From Polaromonas sp. C04 (GTDB taxonomy: Bacteria > Pseudomonadota > Gammaproteobacteria > Burkholderiales > Burkholderiaceae_C): a DNA stretch of 64,000 bases. Made by a program: the position numbers and the translations under genes. The stretch lies in the NCBI RefSeq assembly GCF_002002705.1, contig NZ_MUNS01000030.1, positions 1-64,000 of the forward strand, written 5' to 3'. This document shows, piece after piece, positions 21,117-30,464 of this stretch. Each line of letters starts with the position of its first letter. Position 1 is the stretch's first letter. The notes beneath the pieces were generated by a model that ran no database searches, was not told where the DNA came from, and saw nothing but the letters and a program-made list of their open reading frames with translations.

Positions 21117-21901
21117 GGGGTATCTCCTGGGGTGATGGGGCGCACGCAGCGGAAACCGATGCTGCCGGCCGCGCCCACCGGCGTCATGGCGGACAGCGCC
21201 GCCACGCGCATGATGAGGGGATAGGCGTCGCGGTTGCCGAATGCCAGTGCGGCGCCGCCGCAGAGCTTGAGCAGGTTGGTCTGGCCCGGGTTGCGGGCGT
21301 CGGCGTTGACGAACATCGCCGCGTAGTCGTCCACCCATTCCCACACGAGCGCGTTCATGTCGTGCAGGCCATGCAGGTCGGCGGCGTCCTGTCCCACCGC
21401 GCCGGGGGGCCGCCCGGTGCGTGCCAGCAGGGTTTGCTGGATTTGAATGTCCCAGGCCGCGTCACTGCGGGCATCGGCGCGGGTGGTATCTGCGGCCGCG
21501 GCGTATTCCCACTGGTACCAGGTGGGCAGCTGTGCGTTCTCGCCGGCGCAATAGGCCCGCGCGGCGAACCAGCTGACCTCGGTGGCGGGGCGTTGCGGGT
21601 CGATCGCGGGCCCCGGGTTCGCCGGCGTGGCCCAGGAAGCGAGGTAGCCGCTGCCCGCATACAGGGCCGGCACGCGATCGCGCCGCCATTCGGGATGGGT
21701 CTGGACGAAGGCGAGGTAGTCGCGCACGGTGACGGGGGTGGAGCGCATCGTGAAGCCGTCGAGTTGCACCGGCGTGCGCGCGCCATCGAAGTTCAGGGCG
21801 CTGGTGAACGAGCCCGCCGGAACTGGCAAATAGTCTGCGCCGCCCTCGGCATGCACGCCGGCGCCGAGCATGAATAGGATCGCCAGAGCGAACGTGCGCA
21901 T
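21113..21901 (-). CDS. nirV: NirV-like formylglycine-generating-enzyme (SUMF1) family protein
   Basis: A 262-residue protein with a signal peptide (residues 1-18) and a SUMF1/FGE-sulfatase domain: TPVTVRDYLAFVQTHPEW, PATEVSWFAARAYC, and the C-terminal GSIGFRCVRP. In nirK operons this family is called NirV. Its biochemical role is unresolved, and true formylglycine generation is unlikely without a sulfatase target. It starts 22 bp after nirK and overlaps the SCO gene. Confidence 0.85.
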   Translation of the reverse strand: MRTFALAILFMLGAGVHAEGGADYLPVPAGSFTSALNFDGARTPVQLDGFTMRSTPVTVRDYLAFVQTHPEWRRDRVPALYAGSGYLASWATPANPGPAIDPQRPATEVSWFAARAYCAGENAQLPTWYQWEYAAAADTTRADARSDAAWDIQIQQTLLARTGRPPGAVGQDAADLHGLHDMNALVWEWVDDYAAMFVNADARNPGQTNLLKLCGGAALAFGNRDAYPLIMRVAALSAMTPVGAAGSIGFRCVRPITPGDTP

Positions 21902-21923
21902 CGGATCCTCTTCAAAGCCCGTA

Positions 21924-23399
21924 CTACTGGCCCTTCGGCCCGGCGGCGCGAACCGCCTTGACCTCGGCCGGCGCGATCGTGCCGCCCTTGTTGTTGAAGT
22001 TGTTGAGCACGTAGGTCAGCACGTTCGCGACGTCGTCGTCGCTGAGCTGCGAGGCGAATGCCGGCATGACGGACTCGTAGCCCGTGCTGTTCACCGTGAT
22101 CTTGCCGCTCAGGCCGTGCAGCACGATGCCGATGGCGTTTTTCGGATCAGCGTTGAGGTAGTCCGACATGGCCAGGGGCGGGAACGCACCGGGCAATCCC
22201 GTGCCGTCCGCCTGGTGGCAGGCCACGCAGACCTGTGCGAACACGCGCCTGCCATTGCCCATGGCGTCGACCAGCGCGGGTGCTTCGGCCTGTTTCGGCT
22301 GGGGGATATAGCTGGCGCCGGGAGCAATGGGTCCGCTCGACACCTTGCTGTAGATCGCCGCTGTCGGCGCCGGCCCCTTGACCACCAGCTCACCCAGCGC
22401 GCCCTTGAGGAAGGTGCGTGTGATCGAATGGTCCACCAGCAGGTAGGTGCCGGGCACCAGGGTGCGCATCTCGATCTGGGCTGCGCCGCCGGCCGGGATC
22501 AGCGTGGTCTGCACGTTGTGGTTGACCATGGTGCCGCCTTCGACGTCCACGCTCTCGAAGATCTGGCCGATCGCGTGGAAGCTGGACACCAGGTTGGGCC
22601 CGCCGTTGCCGACGAACAGGCGCACGGTATCGCCCACGCTCGCCTGCAGCGCGTTCGGGCCGGTGAGCGCGCCTTCGCGGCCGTTGAACAGCACGTAGGT
22701 GGCCTGCTCGTTGATCATCTTGTCGCGGTCGAACGGCTGCAGGCCGGGCGCGTGATTGGCGCCGACGGTGTAGAAGTCGCCCTGCACCACGTAGTACTCG
22801 CGATCGACCTTGGGCAGCCCCTGCGGCGGCTCGACCAGGATGAGCCCGTACATGCCGTTGGCGATATGCATCGGCACCGGGGGCGTGGCGCAGTGGTAGA
22901 TATACAGGCCCGCGCGCATCGCCTTGAAGGTGAACACGCTCTCATTGCCGGGCGGCGTCATGCTCACCGCAGCACCACCGCCCGGCCCCATGACGGCGTG
23001 CAGGTCGATGTTGTGCGCCATGTGCGAGTGCGGATCGTTTTGCAGGTGCAGCTCGACGGTATCGCCCTGGCGCACGCGGATCATGGGTCCGGGCACCGAG
23101 CCGTTGAAGGTCCAGAAGTCGTAGCGCACACCATCGGCGATCTCTTTCACCACTTCGGTGGTGAACAGGCGCACGACCACGCGCGCCGGATAGTCGCGGT
23201 GGATGGGCGGCGGGACGTTGGGCGCCGCGACCAGTTTTTGCTCGATCGGTGCGCCACGCGGGGGGCCGAAGTCGCCGGGTTCGCTGCCGGCCGCGACCCC
23301 CGGCGCATGGCGCTCGGCGGAGAGGGCAGGCAGGGACGATGCGGTCAGGACACTGGTGCCAATGACGATGGCGATGAGCGCGAGCAGGGGGTTTTTCAT
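21924..23399 (-). CDS. nirK: copper-containing nitrite reductase with fused C-terminal cytochrome c domain
   Basis: 491 residues: signal peptide (1-28), two cupredoxin domains (about 60-340) and a class I cytochrome c domain (about 375-470). Type 1 Cu ligands are H129, C170, H178 and M183; type 2 Cu ligands are H134, H169 and H324; catalytic D132 and H275 are present. The haem site is CVACH (391-395) with likely axial M445. It reduces nitrite to NO in the periplasm. The tethered cytochrome, as in the Ralstonia-type three-domain enzymes, should deliver electrons internally. It heads nirK-nirV-sco and is preceded by an FNR/NNR-like box. Confidence 0.95.
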   Translation of the reverse strand: MKNPLLALIAIVIGTSVLTASSLPALSAERHAPGVAAGSEPGDFGPPRGAPIEQKLVAAPNVPPPIHRDYPARVVVRLFTTEVVKEIADGVRYDFWTFNGSVPGPMIRVRQGDTVELHLQNDPHSHMAHNIDLHAVMGPGGGAAVSMTPPGNESVFTFKAMRAGLYIYHCATPPVPMHIANGMYGLILVEPPQGLPKVDREYYVVQGDFYTVGANHAPGLQPFDRDKMINEQATYVLFNGREGALTGPNALQASVGDTVRLFVGNGGPNLVSSFHAIGQIFESVDVEGGTMVNHNVQTTLIPAGGAAQIEMRTLVPGTYLLVDHSITRTFLKGALGELVVKGPAPTAAIYSKVSSGPIAPGASYIPQPKQAEAPALVDAMGNGRRVFAQVCVACHQADGTGLPGAFPPLAMSDYLNADPKNAIGIVLHGLSGKITVNSTGYESVMPAFASQLSDDDVANVLTYVLNNFNNKGGTIAPAEVKAVRAAGPKGQ

Positions 23400-23456
23400 G
23401 ATGTTTTTTTGGTTCCGTTTGCGGGCTCAGTTTAAAGAGCGCGGTGGTGGCGACCC

Positions 23457-23470
23457 TTGATCTGCATCAT
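23457..23470. promoter_or_regulatory. FNR/NNR-type binding site between nirK and nnrU
   Basis: TTGATCTGCATCAT matches the TTGAT-N4-ATCAA consensus of Crp/Fnr-family anaerobic and NO-responsive regulators in 9 of 10 conserved positions. It lies in the 133-bp divergent region, 58 bp from the nirK start and 63 bp from the nnrU start, positioned to control both. Confidence 0.8.
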
Positions 23471-23532
23471 GGTTTTGCGTTGCCGTCGTCGGCCCTCATA
23501 ATCGCCCCACACAATGGTCTGGAGACAACGCT

Positions 23533-24111
23533 ATGGGCCTGCTGGTTTTGGGACTGGTGATTTTTCTGGGCGTGCACTCCGTACGCATCGTTGCCGACGG
23601 CTGGCGCACGGCCATGATCGCGCGGCTCGGCGAGAAGCCGTGGAAGGGCCTGTACGCGCTGCTGTCGCTTGCGGGCTTCGTGCTGATCGTGTGGGGCTTC
23701 AACCAGGCGCGGCAGTTGCCCGGGCTGCTGTGGGAGGGCTCCATGGGCATGCGCCATGTGACGTCGGGCTTGATGCTGATTTCTTTCGTGCTGCTGGTGG
23801 CTGCCTATGTGCCGCGCAACGGCATCAAGGCGCGGCTGCACCACCCGATGGTGCTGGCGGTCAAGGTCTGGGCGCTCGCGCACCTGCTGTCCAACGGCAG
23901 CCCGGCCGATGTGCTGCTGTTCGGCGCCTTTCTGGTGTGGGCGGTGTTCAGCTTTCGCGCAGCGCGCGCGCGTGATCGTGTGGCGCAGACGGTTTACCCG
24001 GCCGGCACGACCTCGGGCACCGTCGTCACTGTGGTGGTGGGGGTGCTGGCGTGGGCGGTGTTTGCGTTCTGGGCGCATGGCCTGCTGATTGGCGTGCGCC
24101 CGCTCGGCTGA
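23533..24111 (+). CDS. nnrU: NnrU family membrane protein
   Basis: 192 residues with five to six hydrophobic helices and the NnrU start (GLLVLGLVIFLGVHSVRIVADGWR). NnrU proteins accompany denitrification genes and are related to isoprenoid-type NnrU/MtrU membrane enzymes. The exact function is not established. It is divergent from nirK and shares the same putative NNR box, which supports a role in nitrite/NO metabolism. Confidence 0.9.
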   Translation: MGLLVLGLVIFLGVHSVRIVADGWRTAMIARLGEKPWKGLYALLSLAGFVLIVWGFNQARQLPGLLWEGSMGMRHVTSGLMLISFVLLVAAYVPRNGIKARLHHPMVLAVKVWALAHLLSNGSPADVLLFGAFLVWAVFSFRAARARDRVAQTVYPAGTTSGTVVTVVVGVLAWAVFAFWAHGLLIGVRPLG

Positions 24112-24334
24112 GCGAGCGGGTGGTGGCGCTCTTGCGTTCCCCGCATACTCGGTCTCATGAAGATCGCCGCCGCCCAGCGGCTTTGCGCTGGTCGACATGC
24201 AGGACGAATTGTCAAGTGGCGCCTGAGGTCCTGTTCAAGACCGTTACTGCCGATTGGCCGGCGCTGGAAACAGCGCTCAGTCAACGGGTAGACGCCATCG
24301 GCCCCGCCTGAATGGCCGCCGTTTGAACAAAATC
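24112..24334 (+). other. non-coding stretch with possible decayed coding remnants
   Basis: No intact gene. Two short open stretches in different frames look gene-like: an ATG at about 24157 reading MKIAAAQ and a segment ending at a TGA near 24311 whose last residues are ALETALSQRVDAIGPA. They may be the two ends of a gene lost by deletion and frameshift. I cannot name the family. Confidence 0.25.
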
Positions 24335-24383
24335 AACCGCCAGCCCTTATTCCGTCTGCGCAAGCAGCTACTGTTTCTGTAGC
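24335..24383 (-). repeat. family S dispersed repeat, downstream of minE
   Basis: Minus strand: GCTAC-N7-GTAGC (24367-24383), 20 nt, then GGGCTGGCGG. The perfect GCTAC/GTAGC arms lie within 5 bp of the minE stop and may form a hairpin at the end of the min operon. Confidence 0.8.
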
Positions 24384-24385
24384 GC

Positions 24386-24649
24386 CTACTTCGCGTCCGG
24401 CAGCTCGATCTTGACCTCCAGCACTTCCAGGTTGTCCTGGCGCTCCAGGTTGACCTTGATGTCGTCGGGATTGATCTTGATGTATTTGCTGATCACGGCC
24501 ACCAGGTCGCGCTGCAGCGCCGGCAGGTAGTCGGGCTCGGGGTGGCGGCCGCTGCGCTCATGCGCCAGGATGATCTGCAGCCGCTCCTTGGCGACGCTGG
24601 CGGTCTTTTTCTTCTCACCGAGCAGGAAGGACAAAAACGAGATGGCCAT
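24386..24649 (-). CDS. minE: cell division topological specificity factor MinE
   Basis: An 87-residue MinE: an N-terminal membrane-targeting and anti-MinCD region ([29 protein letters not shown]) and a C-terminal dimerisation domain ([19 protein letters not shown]). It stimulates the MinD ATPase and drives Min oscillation. Last gene of minC-minD-minE, 3 bp after minD. Confidence 0.96.
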   Translation of the reverse strand: MAISFLSFLLGEKKKTASVAKERLQIILAHERSGRHPEPDYLPALQRDLVAVISKYIKINPDDIKVNLERQDNLEVLEVKIELPDAK

Positions 24650-24652
24650 GCC

Positions 24653-25468
24653 TTATTTCCCTCCGAACAGGCGCTTGAGGAAGCCGCCCTTTTGGGGGTC
24701 GACGAAGCGCATGGGCTTGTCGGCGCCGAGAAAGCGGTCGATCACGTCCTTGTAGGCTTCCGACACATCGCTGCCCTGCAGGTGCACGGCCGGCAGGCCC
24801 TGGTTGGAGGCCTGCAGCACCGCCTCGGATTCGGGGATCACGCCGATCAGCTTGATGCGCAGGATGTCCTGGATGTCCTGCAGCGACAGCATCTGGCCCT
24901 GGTCCACGCGGCTCGGGTTGTAGCGCGTGATGAGCAGGTGTTCCTTGATTGGATCCTTGCCGTCGATCGCGCGTTTGGTCTTGCTCGACAGCATGCCCAG
25001 GATGCGGTCGGAGTCGCGCACCGACGAGACCTCGGGATTCGTGACCACCAGCGCCTCGTCCGCGAAGTGCATGGCCATCAGCGCGCCGGTCTCGATGCCG
25101 GCGGGCGAGTCGCACACGATGTACTCGAAGCCCATGCCGGCCAGGTCGTGCAGCACTTTTTCCACGCCGTCCTTGGTCAGCGCTTCCTTGTCGCGCGTTT
25201 GCGAGGCGGCCAGCACGAACAGGTTGTCGCACTGCTTGTCCTTGATGAGCGCCTGGTGCAGGTTCGCCTCGCCGTGGATCACGTTGATGAGGTCGTACAC
25301 CACGCGGCGCTCACACCCCATGATGAGGTCCAGGTTGCGCAGGCCGACGTCGAAGTCGATCACGGCGGTCTTGTGGCCGCGCAGGGCCAGCCCGCTGGCG
25401 AAGCTGGCGCTGGTGGTGGTCTTGCCGACCCCGCCCTTGCCGGAAGTCACGACGATGATTTTTGCCAT
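24653..25468 (-). CDS. minD: septum site-determining protein MinD
   Basis: A 271-residue deviant-Walker ATPase (SGKGGVGKTTTSASFASGLA at residues 9-28) with the C-terminal amphipathic membrane-targeting helix (GGFLKRLFGGK). It recruits MinC to the polar membrane. It lies between minC and minE. Confidence 0.97.
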   Translation of the reverse strand: MAKIIVVTSGKGGVGKTTTSASFASGLALRGHKTAVIDFDVGLRNLDLIMGCERRVVYDLINVIHGEANLHQALIKDKQCDNLFVLAASQTRDKEALTKDGVEKVLHDLAGMGFEYIVCDSPAGIETGALMAMHFADEALVVTNPEVSSVRDSDRILGMLSSKTKRAIDGKDPIKEHLLITRYNPSRVDQGQMLSLQDIQDILRIKLIGVIPESEAVLQASNQGLPAVHLQGSDVSEAYKDVIDRFLGADKPMRFVDPQKGGFLKRLFGGK

Positions 25469-25496
25469 GGGAATAATTCCTTTAGAAAAGAGGGGC

Positions 25497-26258
25497 TCAG
25501 GCCTTTATTGGTTCCATCACCAGCTTGCCGTCGCCGGGTCCGCCCACCAGGCGTACCTGCGTGGGCCTGGACCACACGTCGGGTGGCAGCGCGACCTCGC
25601 TGGTACGGTAGATGCCGGCGATGGAGATCAGCTCGGGCTCCATGCACAGCGCGAAGATGCGCGCCTCGGCATTGCCGCGCGCGCCCGCGATGGCCTTGCC
25701 GCGCAGCGGCGCATACACGTGGATGTGGCCGTCGGCAATGACTTCGGCGCCGGCGTTGACCATGCACAGCAGCACCAGGTCGCGCCCTCTGGCATAGACC
25801 TGCTGGCCCGAACGCAGCGGCTTGTCGATGACCAGGGCCGAAGCCGGGGCGGCCACCTCGACGGGTGCCGGCGGCGCAGCGGCCTCATGGTGTACCGGAC
25901 TCGGTGTTGCCACCGTGGCATCCGGCGCGGCGGCCAGCCCGGCCGCCTGCGCGGCCTGCATTTGCGCGGCGCTGCCGCCCCTGGCGGCGATCGGCATCAC
26001 GCGGTATTCGCGCAAGAGTGCCAGCAGCGCGGGGAAGTCCACGGTCGCGTCATCGGCATCGGCGGCGCCCTGCAGCGGCGACAGGTCAATGACCAGCGGG
26101 TCGTGGTCGAAAAAATTCGGGAGCTCGCCGTAGTGCCGCGCCATTTCATCGGACAGGGCGGCGAGGTTGGTGGACTTGAGCAGCAGCGCGACCAGAGGCA
26201 GGTTGGCGCTTTTGATCTCGAACGTGGCAGGGGCGCGTCCTGCGAGGGCAACGGTCAT
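25497..26258 (-). CDS. minC: septum site-determining protein MinC
   Basis: 253 residues: an N-terminal FtsZ-inhibiting domain (to about residue 105), an Ala/Pro-rich linker and a C-terminal beta-helix domain (GQQVYARGRDLVLLCMVNAGAEVIADGHIHVY) that binds MinD. First gene of the min operon, 28 bp before minD. Confidence 0.95.
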   Translation of the reverse strand: MTVALAGRAPATFEIKSANLPLVALLLKSTNLAALSDEMARHYGELPNFFDHDPLVIDLSPLQGAADADDATVDFPALLALLREYRVMPIAARGGSAAQMQAAQAAGLAAAPDATVATPSPVHHEAAAPPAPVEVAAPASALVIDKPLRSGQQVYARGRDLVLLCMVNAGAEVIADGHIHVYAPLRGKAIAGARGNAEARIFALCMEPELISIAGIYRTSEVALPPDVWSRPTQVRLVGGPGDGKLVMEPIKA

Positions 26259-26395
26259 GGACAGGAGGGAGCTTTTCGGGGGCGGGAGGAGGCGAGGAGT
26301 CGCATCTTAACAGCCGCAGGTGACGCCTTTGTGTGCTTGTGAAACACGGCGCTTACATCCTTACAAACTGACGCAGCGCCGGCGCGCCGGCGACG

Positions 26396-26611
26396 CTACT
26401 TGATGTTCAGCACCCACTGGATCAGGTATTTGGCCAGGAAGCCGACCATGCCAAAGGCCAGGCCCAGAAAGATCACGAAGGTGCCGAACTTGCCGGCCTT
26501 GGACTCCCAGGCCAGATGCCCGATGATGAACAGCATGTAGAGAATGAACGCGCCCACGCCGAAGGTGAGGCCGAACCCGGCGATCTGCGCTTCCGTGAGG
26601 CCAAAGATCAT
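26396..26611 (-). CDS. DUF2788 family small membrane protein
   Basis: 71 residues from the ATG at 26609-26611, with two membrane helices (about residues 8-33 and 44-67) joined by a short charged loop (WESKAGKFG). It resembles the DUF2788 family of betaproteobacteria; function unknown. Its start overlaps the stop of the DUF2189-like gene by 4 bp. Confidence 0.75.
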   Translation of the reverse strand: MIFGLTEAQIAGFGLTFGVGAFILYMLFIIGHLAWESKAGKFGTFVIFLGLAFGMVGFLAKYLIQWVLNIK

Positions 26612-27450
26612 GGGCCGGCCTCCGTGGTGGGCGCCGGCGCCGCGCCGCTGCTGCGCTCGGGCAGGGCCGAGGCGTCGACCAGATCGCGGTAGGCGTGCCA
26701 GCTTGCGTGGCCGAGCACCGGCAGCAGCGGCACCAGCGCCAGCAGCGCCGTGCCAAAGCCGAGCAGGCAGCACAGCATGATCAGGGCGGCCCACAGCGCC
26801 ATCGGCAGCGGATTCGCCAGCACCGCCTGCCAGCTCGTGAGCACGGCCTGCAGCAGGGACACGCGCCGGTCCAGCAGCAGCGGCAGGGCCACGGCGCTGG
26901 AGGCGAACACCGGCGCGGCCAGTGCGCCGCCCAGCGCCAGCCAGAGTTCGAACAGGCGGCTGTCCTGCGCCAGCACCACATGGCGCACGAAGTCGAGCGG
27001 CGTGCGGATGGGCAGCGGGGCCAGCAGCGTGATGAGCGCTGCCGAGGTCAGCACCCAGCCGGTGCCGGCCAGCGCCAGCAGCAGGCCGAAGCGCACCAGC
27101 CGCCAGTCCTTGCCGCCCGCCCGCGCATCGCTGCGGCGCCAGCTCAGCCAGGTCTGCAGTACCAGCCGCGCATCGGCCGGCTCGCCGCGCTCCAGCGCGC
27201 GACTGAGCGCGTACAGGCTGGTGGCCAGCACGGGCGCCACCACCAGAAAACCCGAAAATGCGCCGGCCAGCAGCCAGAACCGGTCGCGCGCCAGGGCCAG
27301 CAGCACGCCGCCGAACAGCGCGAGCGCCAGCCCGTGGGCCGCGCTGACCCAGCCGCAGCGCCACAGGTCGCGCCAGCCCCGCGCCAGCCACTGCAGCGGC
27401 CGGCCGATCGGGATACCGCGCAGCGGGGGAAGGGAAGTGCCGGATGCCAT
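26608..27450 (-). CDS. DUF2189/BPSS1780-family integral membrane protein
   Basis: 280 residues with about six hydrophobic helices. The conserved start (GRPLQWLARGWRDLW) and the SLYALSRALERGE segment fit the DUF2189-type membrane proteins, whose function is unknown. I start at the ATG 27448-27450 because sequence further upstream reads through unrelated low-complexity residues. It is translationally coupled to the DUF2788 gene. Confidence 0.75.
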   Translation of the reverse strand: MASGTSLPPLRGIPIGRPLQWLARGWRDLWRCGWVSAAHGLALALFGGVLLALARDRFWLLAGAFSGFLVVAPVLATSLYALSRALERGEPADARLVLQTWLSWRRSDARAGGKDWRLVRFGLLLALAGTGWVLTSAALITLLAPLPIRTPLDFVRHVVLAQDSRLFELWLALGGALAAPVFASSAVALPLLLDRRVSLLQAVLTSWQAVLANPLPMALWAALIMLCCLLGFGTALLALVPLLPVLGHASWHAYRDLVDASALPERSSGAAPAPTTEAGP

Positions 27451-27559
27451 GGCCTGCGAGCATACGGGCGCGGGGCGCGGGCCGCCTTGATGCCGGTCAA
27501 GAGCGCAGGCCGCGACCGCGCGCCCATAATCGGCGGCTTGTTGTCCACCGGAGTTTCCG

Positions 27560-27925
27560 ATGCCGCGTCCGATTCTTGACGAAGCCCAGATCCACCCCGC
27601 GATTCGCGAAAAAATCGCCACGCACCAGCAGGCCATCGTGCGCGAGGTGCAGGCGGCCGTGGCGCAGCATGCGGTCGTGGTGGTGGGCATGGGCATGAAC
27701 CCGTTCCCGAAAAAGGCGCGCCGCGCGCTGGACGCCGCCGGCGTGCCCTACCACTACCTGGAATACGGCAACTACTTCAGCCACTGGCGCCAGCGCAATG
27801 CGCTCAAGCTGTGGACCGGCTGGCCGACCTTGCCAATGGTGTTCGTGCGCGGCACACTGATCGGCGGGGCGGGCGATCTGCAGCAGCTGATGGCCAGCGG
27901 CGAGCTGAAAGTCATGCTGACTTGA
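27560..27925 (+). CDS. glutaredoxin-fold protein lacking the active-site cysteine
   Basis: 121 residues with a glutaredoxin-like fold: strand VVVVGM, the active-site loop position, WTGWPTLPMVFV (cis-Pro TxP region) and GGAGDLQQLMASGEL. The usual CPYC or CGFS is replaced by NPFP, and the protein has no cysteine at all, so it cannot be a thiol oxidoreductase. It may bind glutathione or a partner in a structural role. It is divergent from the DUF2189 gene and precedes the patatin gene. Confidence 0.75.
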   Translation: MPRPILDEAQIHPAIREKIATHQQAIVREVQAAVAQHAVVVVGMGMNPFPKKARRALDAAGVPYHYLEYGNYFSHWRQRNALKLWTGWPTLPMVFVRGTLIGGAGDLQQLMASGELKVMLT

Positions 27926-27976
27926 CGCCATCGGCCGGCGGGCCGCGCCCCTTTACAACAAAGGGAGGAGCGCCCC

Positions 27977-30457
27977 ATGAGCCGTCACCCAACACCGTCC
28001 GCCAGCAACGCCGACTGGCGCCAGCTGGAGGCCACGCGCCTGCAATGGCGGCGCAGCGTGCTCGGGCAGGAGCCCGCGGCGATTAGCACCGGGCTGGCGC
28101 TGTCGGGCGGCGGCATCCGCAGCGCCACGCTGTCGCTGGGGATGCTGCAGGCGCTGGCCCGGGCCGGCATGCTGGAGCGTTTTGATTACTTGTCCACGGT
28201 CTCGGGCGGCGGCTATGCGGGCAGTTTTTTGGGCAGCCTGTTCACCCCGGCCAGTGTGCGCGATGCGGCGGGCCATCCGCCCACGCCCGGCGAGCAGGCG
28301 CAGGCGCGCGAGCAGGCGCTGATCCAACTGTGTGCGACCGAGCAGCGGGCCGATGATGCGGGCGACCCTGCCCAGGCCGGCAGCGCCCGTCCGCTCGAAT
28401 GGCTGCGCGACAGCGGCCGCTACCTCGCGCCGAACGGTGGCGGCGACTATTTTTATGCGCTGGTGCTGTGGCTGCGCAACCTGCTCGCGGTGCATTACGT
28501 GGTGGGCATTTCGCTGCTGTTGCCGCTGGCGCTGCTGGGCGTGCTGAATCATGCGGCGCAGCCCTGGGCGCACGCGTATGCGCCGTGGGCCGACCCGCTC
28601 TGGACGCTGGCCGCGCCGTGGCGCGCCGGCGGGCTGTACCTGGGCCTGTCGCTGATGGCGCTGCTGCTGGCGGTGCTGCCGCTGGGCGTGGCGTACTGGT
28701 GCACCGACCTGCCCTCGCGCCGCAGCTCGCCGGCGCTGGCGCGCTGGCTTGCGGGCGTGCTGACCGTGCCTTCCGTGCTCGGGTTCCTGGTCGGCCCCCT
28801 GATTGCCGTGGCGGGCTGGGGCCAGCCCTGGCTCGGCTGGACGATGACGGCCGGCGCCATTGCGTGGCTGGCCTGGGTCTGGTTTGTTGTCGCCTGGAGC
28901 CGCGGCTTTTTCCCGCCCAACAAAAGCCGCGCCGCGGCGCTGATGCTGGTGACCCGCACGCGCCTGACGCAGTGGCTGGCACGGGCCACCCAGATCACGC
29001 TGGGCCTGCTGGGGGTGGCGGCGGTGCTGATGGCGACCGCGTGGCTGGCGCAGTGGATGCAGCAGGGGCATGCCGTGCCCGGTATCACCGTGGCCGGTTT
29101 TGTCGCCGCCGTGCTAAGTCTGGGCAAGCTGATGCCCGCTGCCGGGCTGCACCCGAACCCCGCGGAGAAGCGGCTGCTGATGCGGGCCCTGCCCATGCTG
29201 CTGGCGCTGCTGCTGGGCAGCGCGGTGGTGCTGTTCTGGGGCGTCTGGGCTGCGTTGCTGGTGGGCGCGGACCTGGCCGCCGTGCCCTGGCTGGCGCTGG
29301 CCGGTCTGGTGCTGCTGGCGCTGATCACGGGCGTGTCGTTCCAGTTCCTGAATCTGTCCACGCTGCAAAACCTGTACACCGCGCGCATCGTGCGCGCCTA
29401 CCTGGGCGCGAGCAATCCGGCGCGGGCCAAAGACAGCCGCTGGGACGCGATCACCGAGCCGCATCCGCGCGACGACATGTCGCTGGAGCAGTATTACGGC
29501 GCCGAGCCGCAGCGGCCCGCGTCGCTGGCGCCGCTGCACCTGATCAACGTTACCATCAACGAGACCGTGGAGGCCCACAGTGCGCTGGTGTACCAGGACC
29601 GCAAGGGGCGCCCGCTGGCGATCACCCCCGACGGCTACCTGGTGGATGGCCAGTTCCAGCGGCGCCAGCCGGATAACGGCGACCCTTTTGAGCACCTGTC
29701 GCTGGGGCGCTGGGTCGGGATTTCCGGCGCGGCGTTTGCGCCCGGGCTGGGCCGCGGTACCACGCCCGAGCGTGCCCTGCTCACGGGCCTGGCGAATGTG
29801 CGGCTCGGCTACTGGTGGCAGACCACCCAGGCCCGCATGCGCGATCTGGGCGACTGGTTGTTTTCGACCCAGATCCATTTGTACCGCGAACTGCGCGGCC
29901 AGTTCTTCGGCACCGGGGAGCGCTACTGGTACCTCACCGACGGCGGCCATTTCGAGAACACGGCGGTGTACGAACTGCTGCGCCGGCGCGTGGGTTTTAT
30001 CCTGGCGCTGGACAATGGGGCCGACCCGGATTACCAGTTTGCCGACGTGGCGAATCTGATGCGGCTGGCGCGCGTCGATTTTGGAGCGGTGTTCGAGCCT
30101 TTGGTGCCGCCCGCCGCGCTGGCGGACCTGTTCGGCAACCCGGGCGGCTTTGCGCGCGGCGCGCGCGAGGGAACGCATTTTTTGCTGGGCTACCGGGTCC
30201 TGCTGCCCGCGGCCGGGGGTGTGGCGGCGTCGATCAGCACGCTGGTCTTCGTGAAGCCGCGGCTGACCCAGGGCGCCAGCCTGGACCTGGTGCAATACCA
30301 GGCGGCCCATAGCGACTTTCCGCAGGAGCCCACGGCGGACCAGTTCTTTGACGATGAGCAGTGGGAGAGCTACCGCAAGCTGGGCATGAGCCTGGGCGAG
30401 ACGCTGTTCGAGCGGATCACGCCAGGCCCCGACGCGTGGCAGGGCCTGGGCGCGTAG
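27977..30457 (+). CDS. patatin-like phospholipase domain membrane protein
   Basis: 826 residues. The patatin oxyanion loop SGGGIRS (43-49) and nucleophile elbow STVSGGGY (Ser76; the first Gly of GxSxG is Thr) are near the N-terminus. About eight membrane helices follow between residues 165 and 465. The catalytic Asp is in DGGHFENTAVYELL near residue 654. It is probably a membrane-anchored lipid acyl hydrolase. The wide split between Ser and Asp by a membrane region is typical of this large bacterial subgroup. Substrate unknown. Confidence 0.82.
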   Translation: MSRHPTPSASNADWRQLEATRLQWRRSVLGQEPAAISTGLALSGGGIRSATLSLGMLQALARAGMLERFDYLSTVSGGGYAGSFLGSLFTPASVRDAAGHPPTPGEQAQAREQALIQLCATEQRADDAGDPAQAGSARPLEWLRDSGRYLAPNGGGDYFYALVLWLRNLLAVHYVVGISLLLPLALLGVLNHAAQPWAHAYAPWADPLWTLAAPWRAGGLYLGLSLMALLLAVLPLGVAYWCTDLPSRRSSPALARWLAGVLTVPSVLGFLVGPLIAVAGWGQPWLGWTMTAGAIAWLAWVWFVVAWSRGFFPPNKSRAAALMLVTRTRLTQWLARATQITLGLLGVAAVLMATAWLAQWMQQGHAVPGITVAGFVAAVLSLGKLMPAAGLHPNPAEKRLLMRALPMLLALLLGSAVVLFWGVWAALLVGADLAAVPWLALAGLVLLALITGVSFQFLNLSTLQNLYTARIVRAYLGASNPARAKDSRWDAITEPHPRDDMSLEQYYGAEPQRPASLAPLHLINVTINETVEAHSALVYQDRKGRPLAITPDGYLVDGQFQRRQPDNGDPFEHLSLGRWVGISGAAFAPGLGRGTTPERALLTGLANVRLGYWWQTTQARMRDLGDWLFSTQIHLYRELRGQFFGTGERYWYLTDGGHFENTAVYELLRRRVGFILALDNGADPDYQFADVANLMRLARVDFGAVFEPLVPPAALADLFGNPGGFARGAREGTHFLLGYRVLLPAAGGVAASISTLVFVKPRLTQGASLDLVQYQAAHSDFPQEPTADQFFDDEQWESYRKLGMSLGETLFERITPGPDAWQGLGA

Positions 30458-30464
30458 CGACGGT

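Noticed and set aside
29114-30310. Long minus-strand open frame opposite the patatin-like gene
   Set aside because: Gln/Arg/His-rich composition typical of an antisense frame; no conserved motif.
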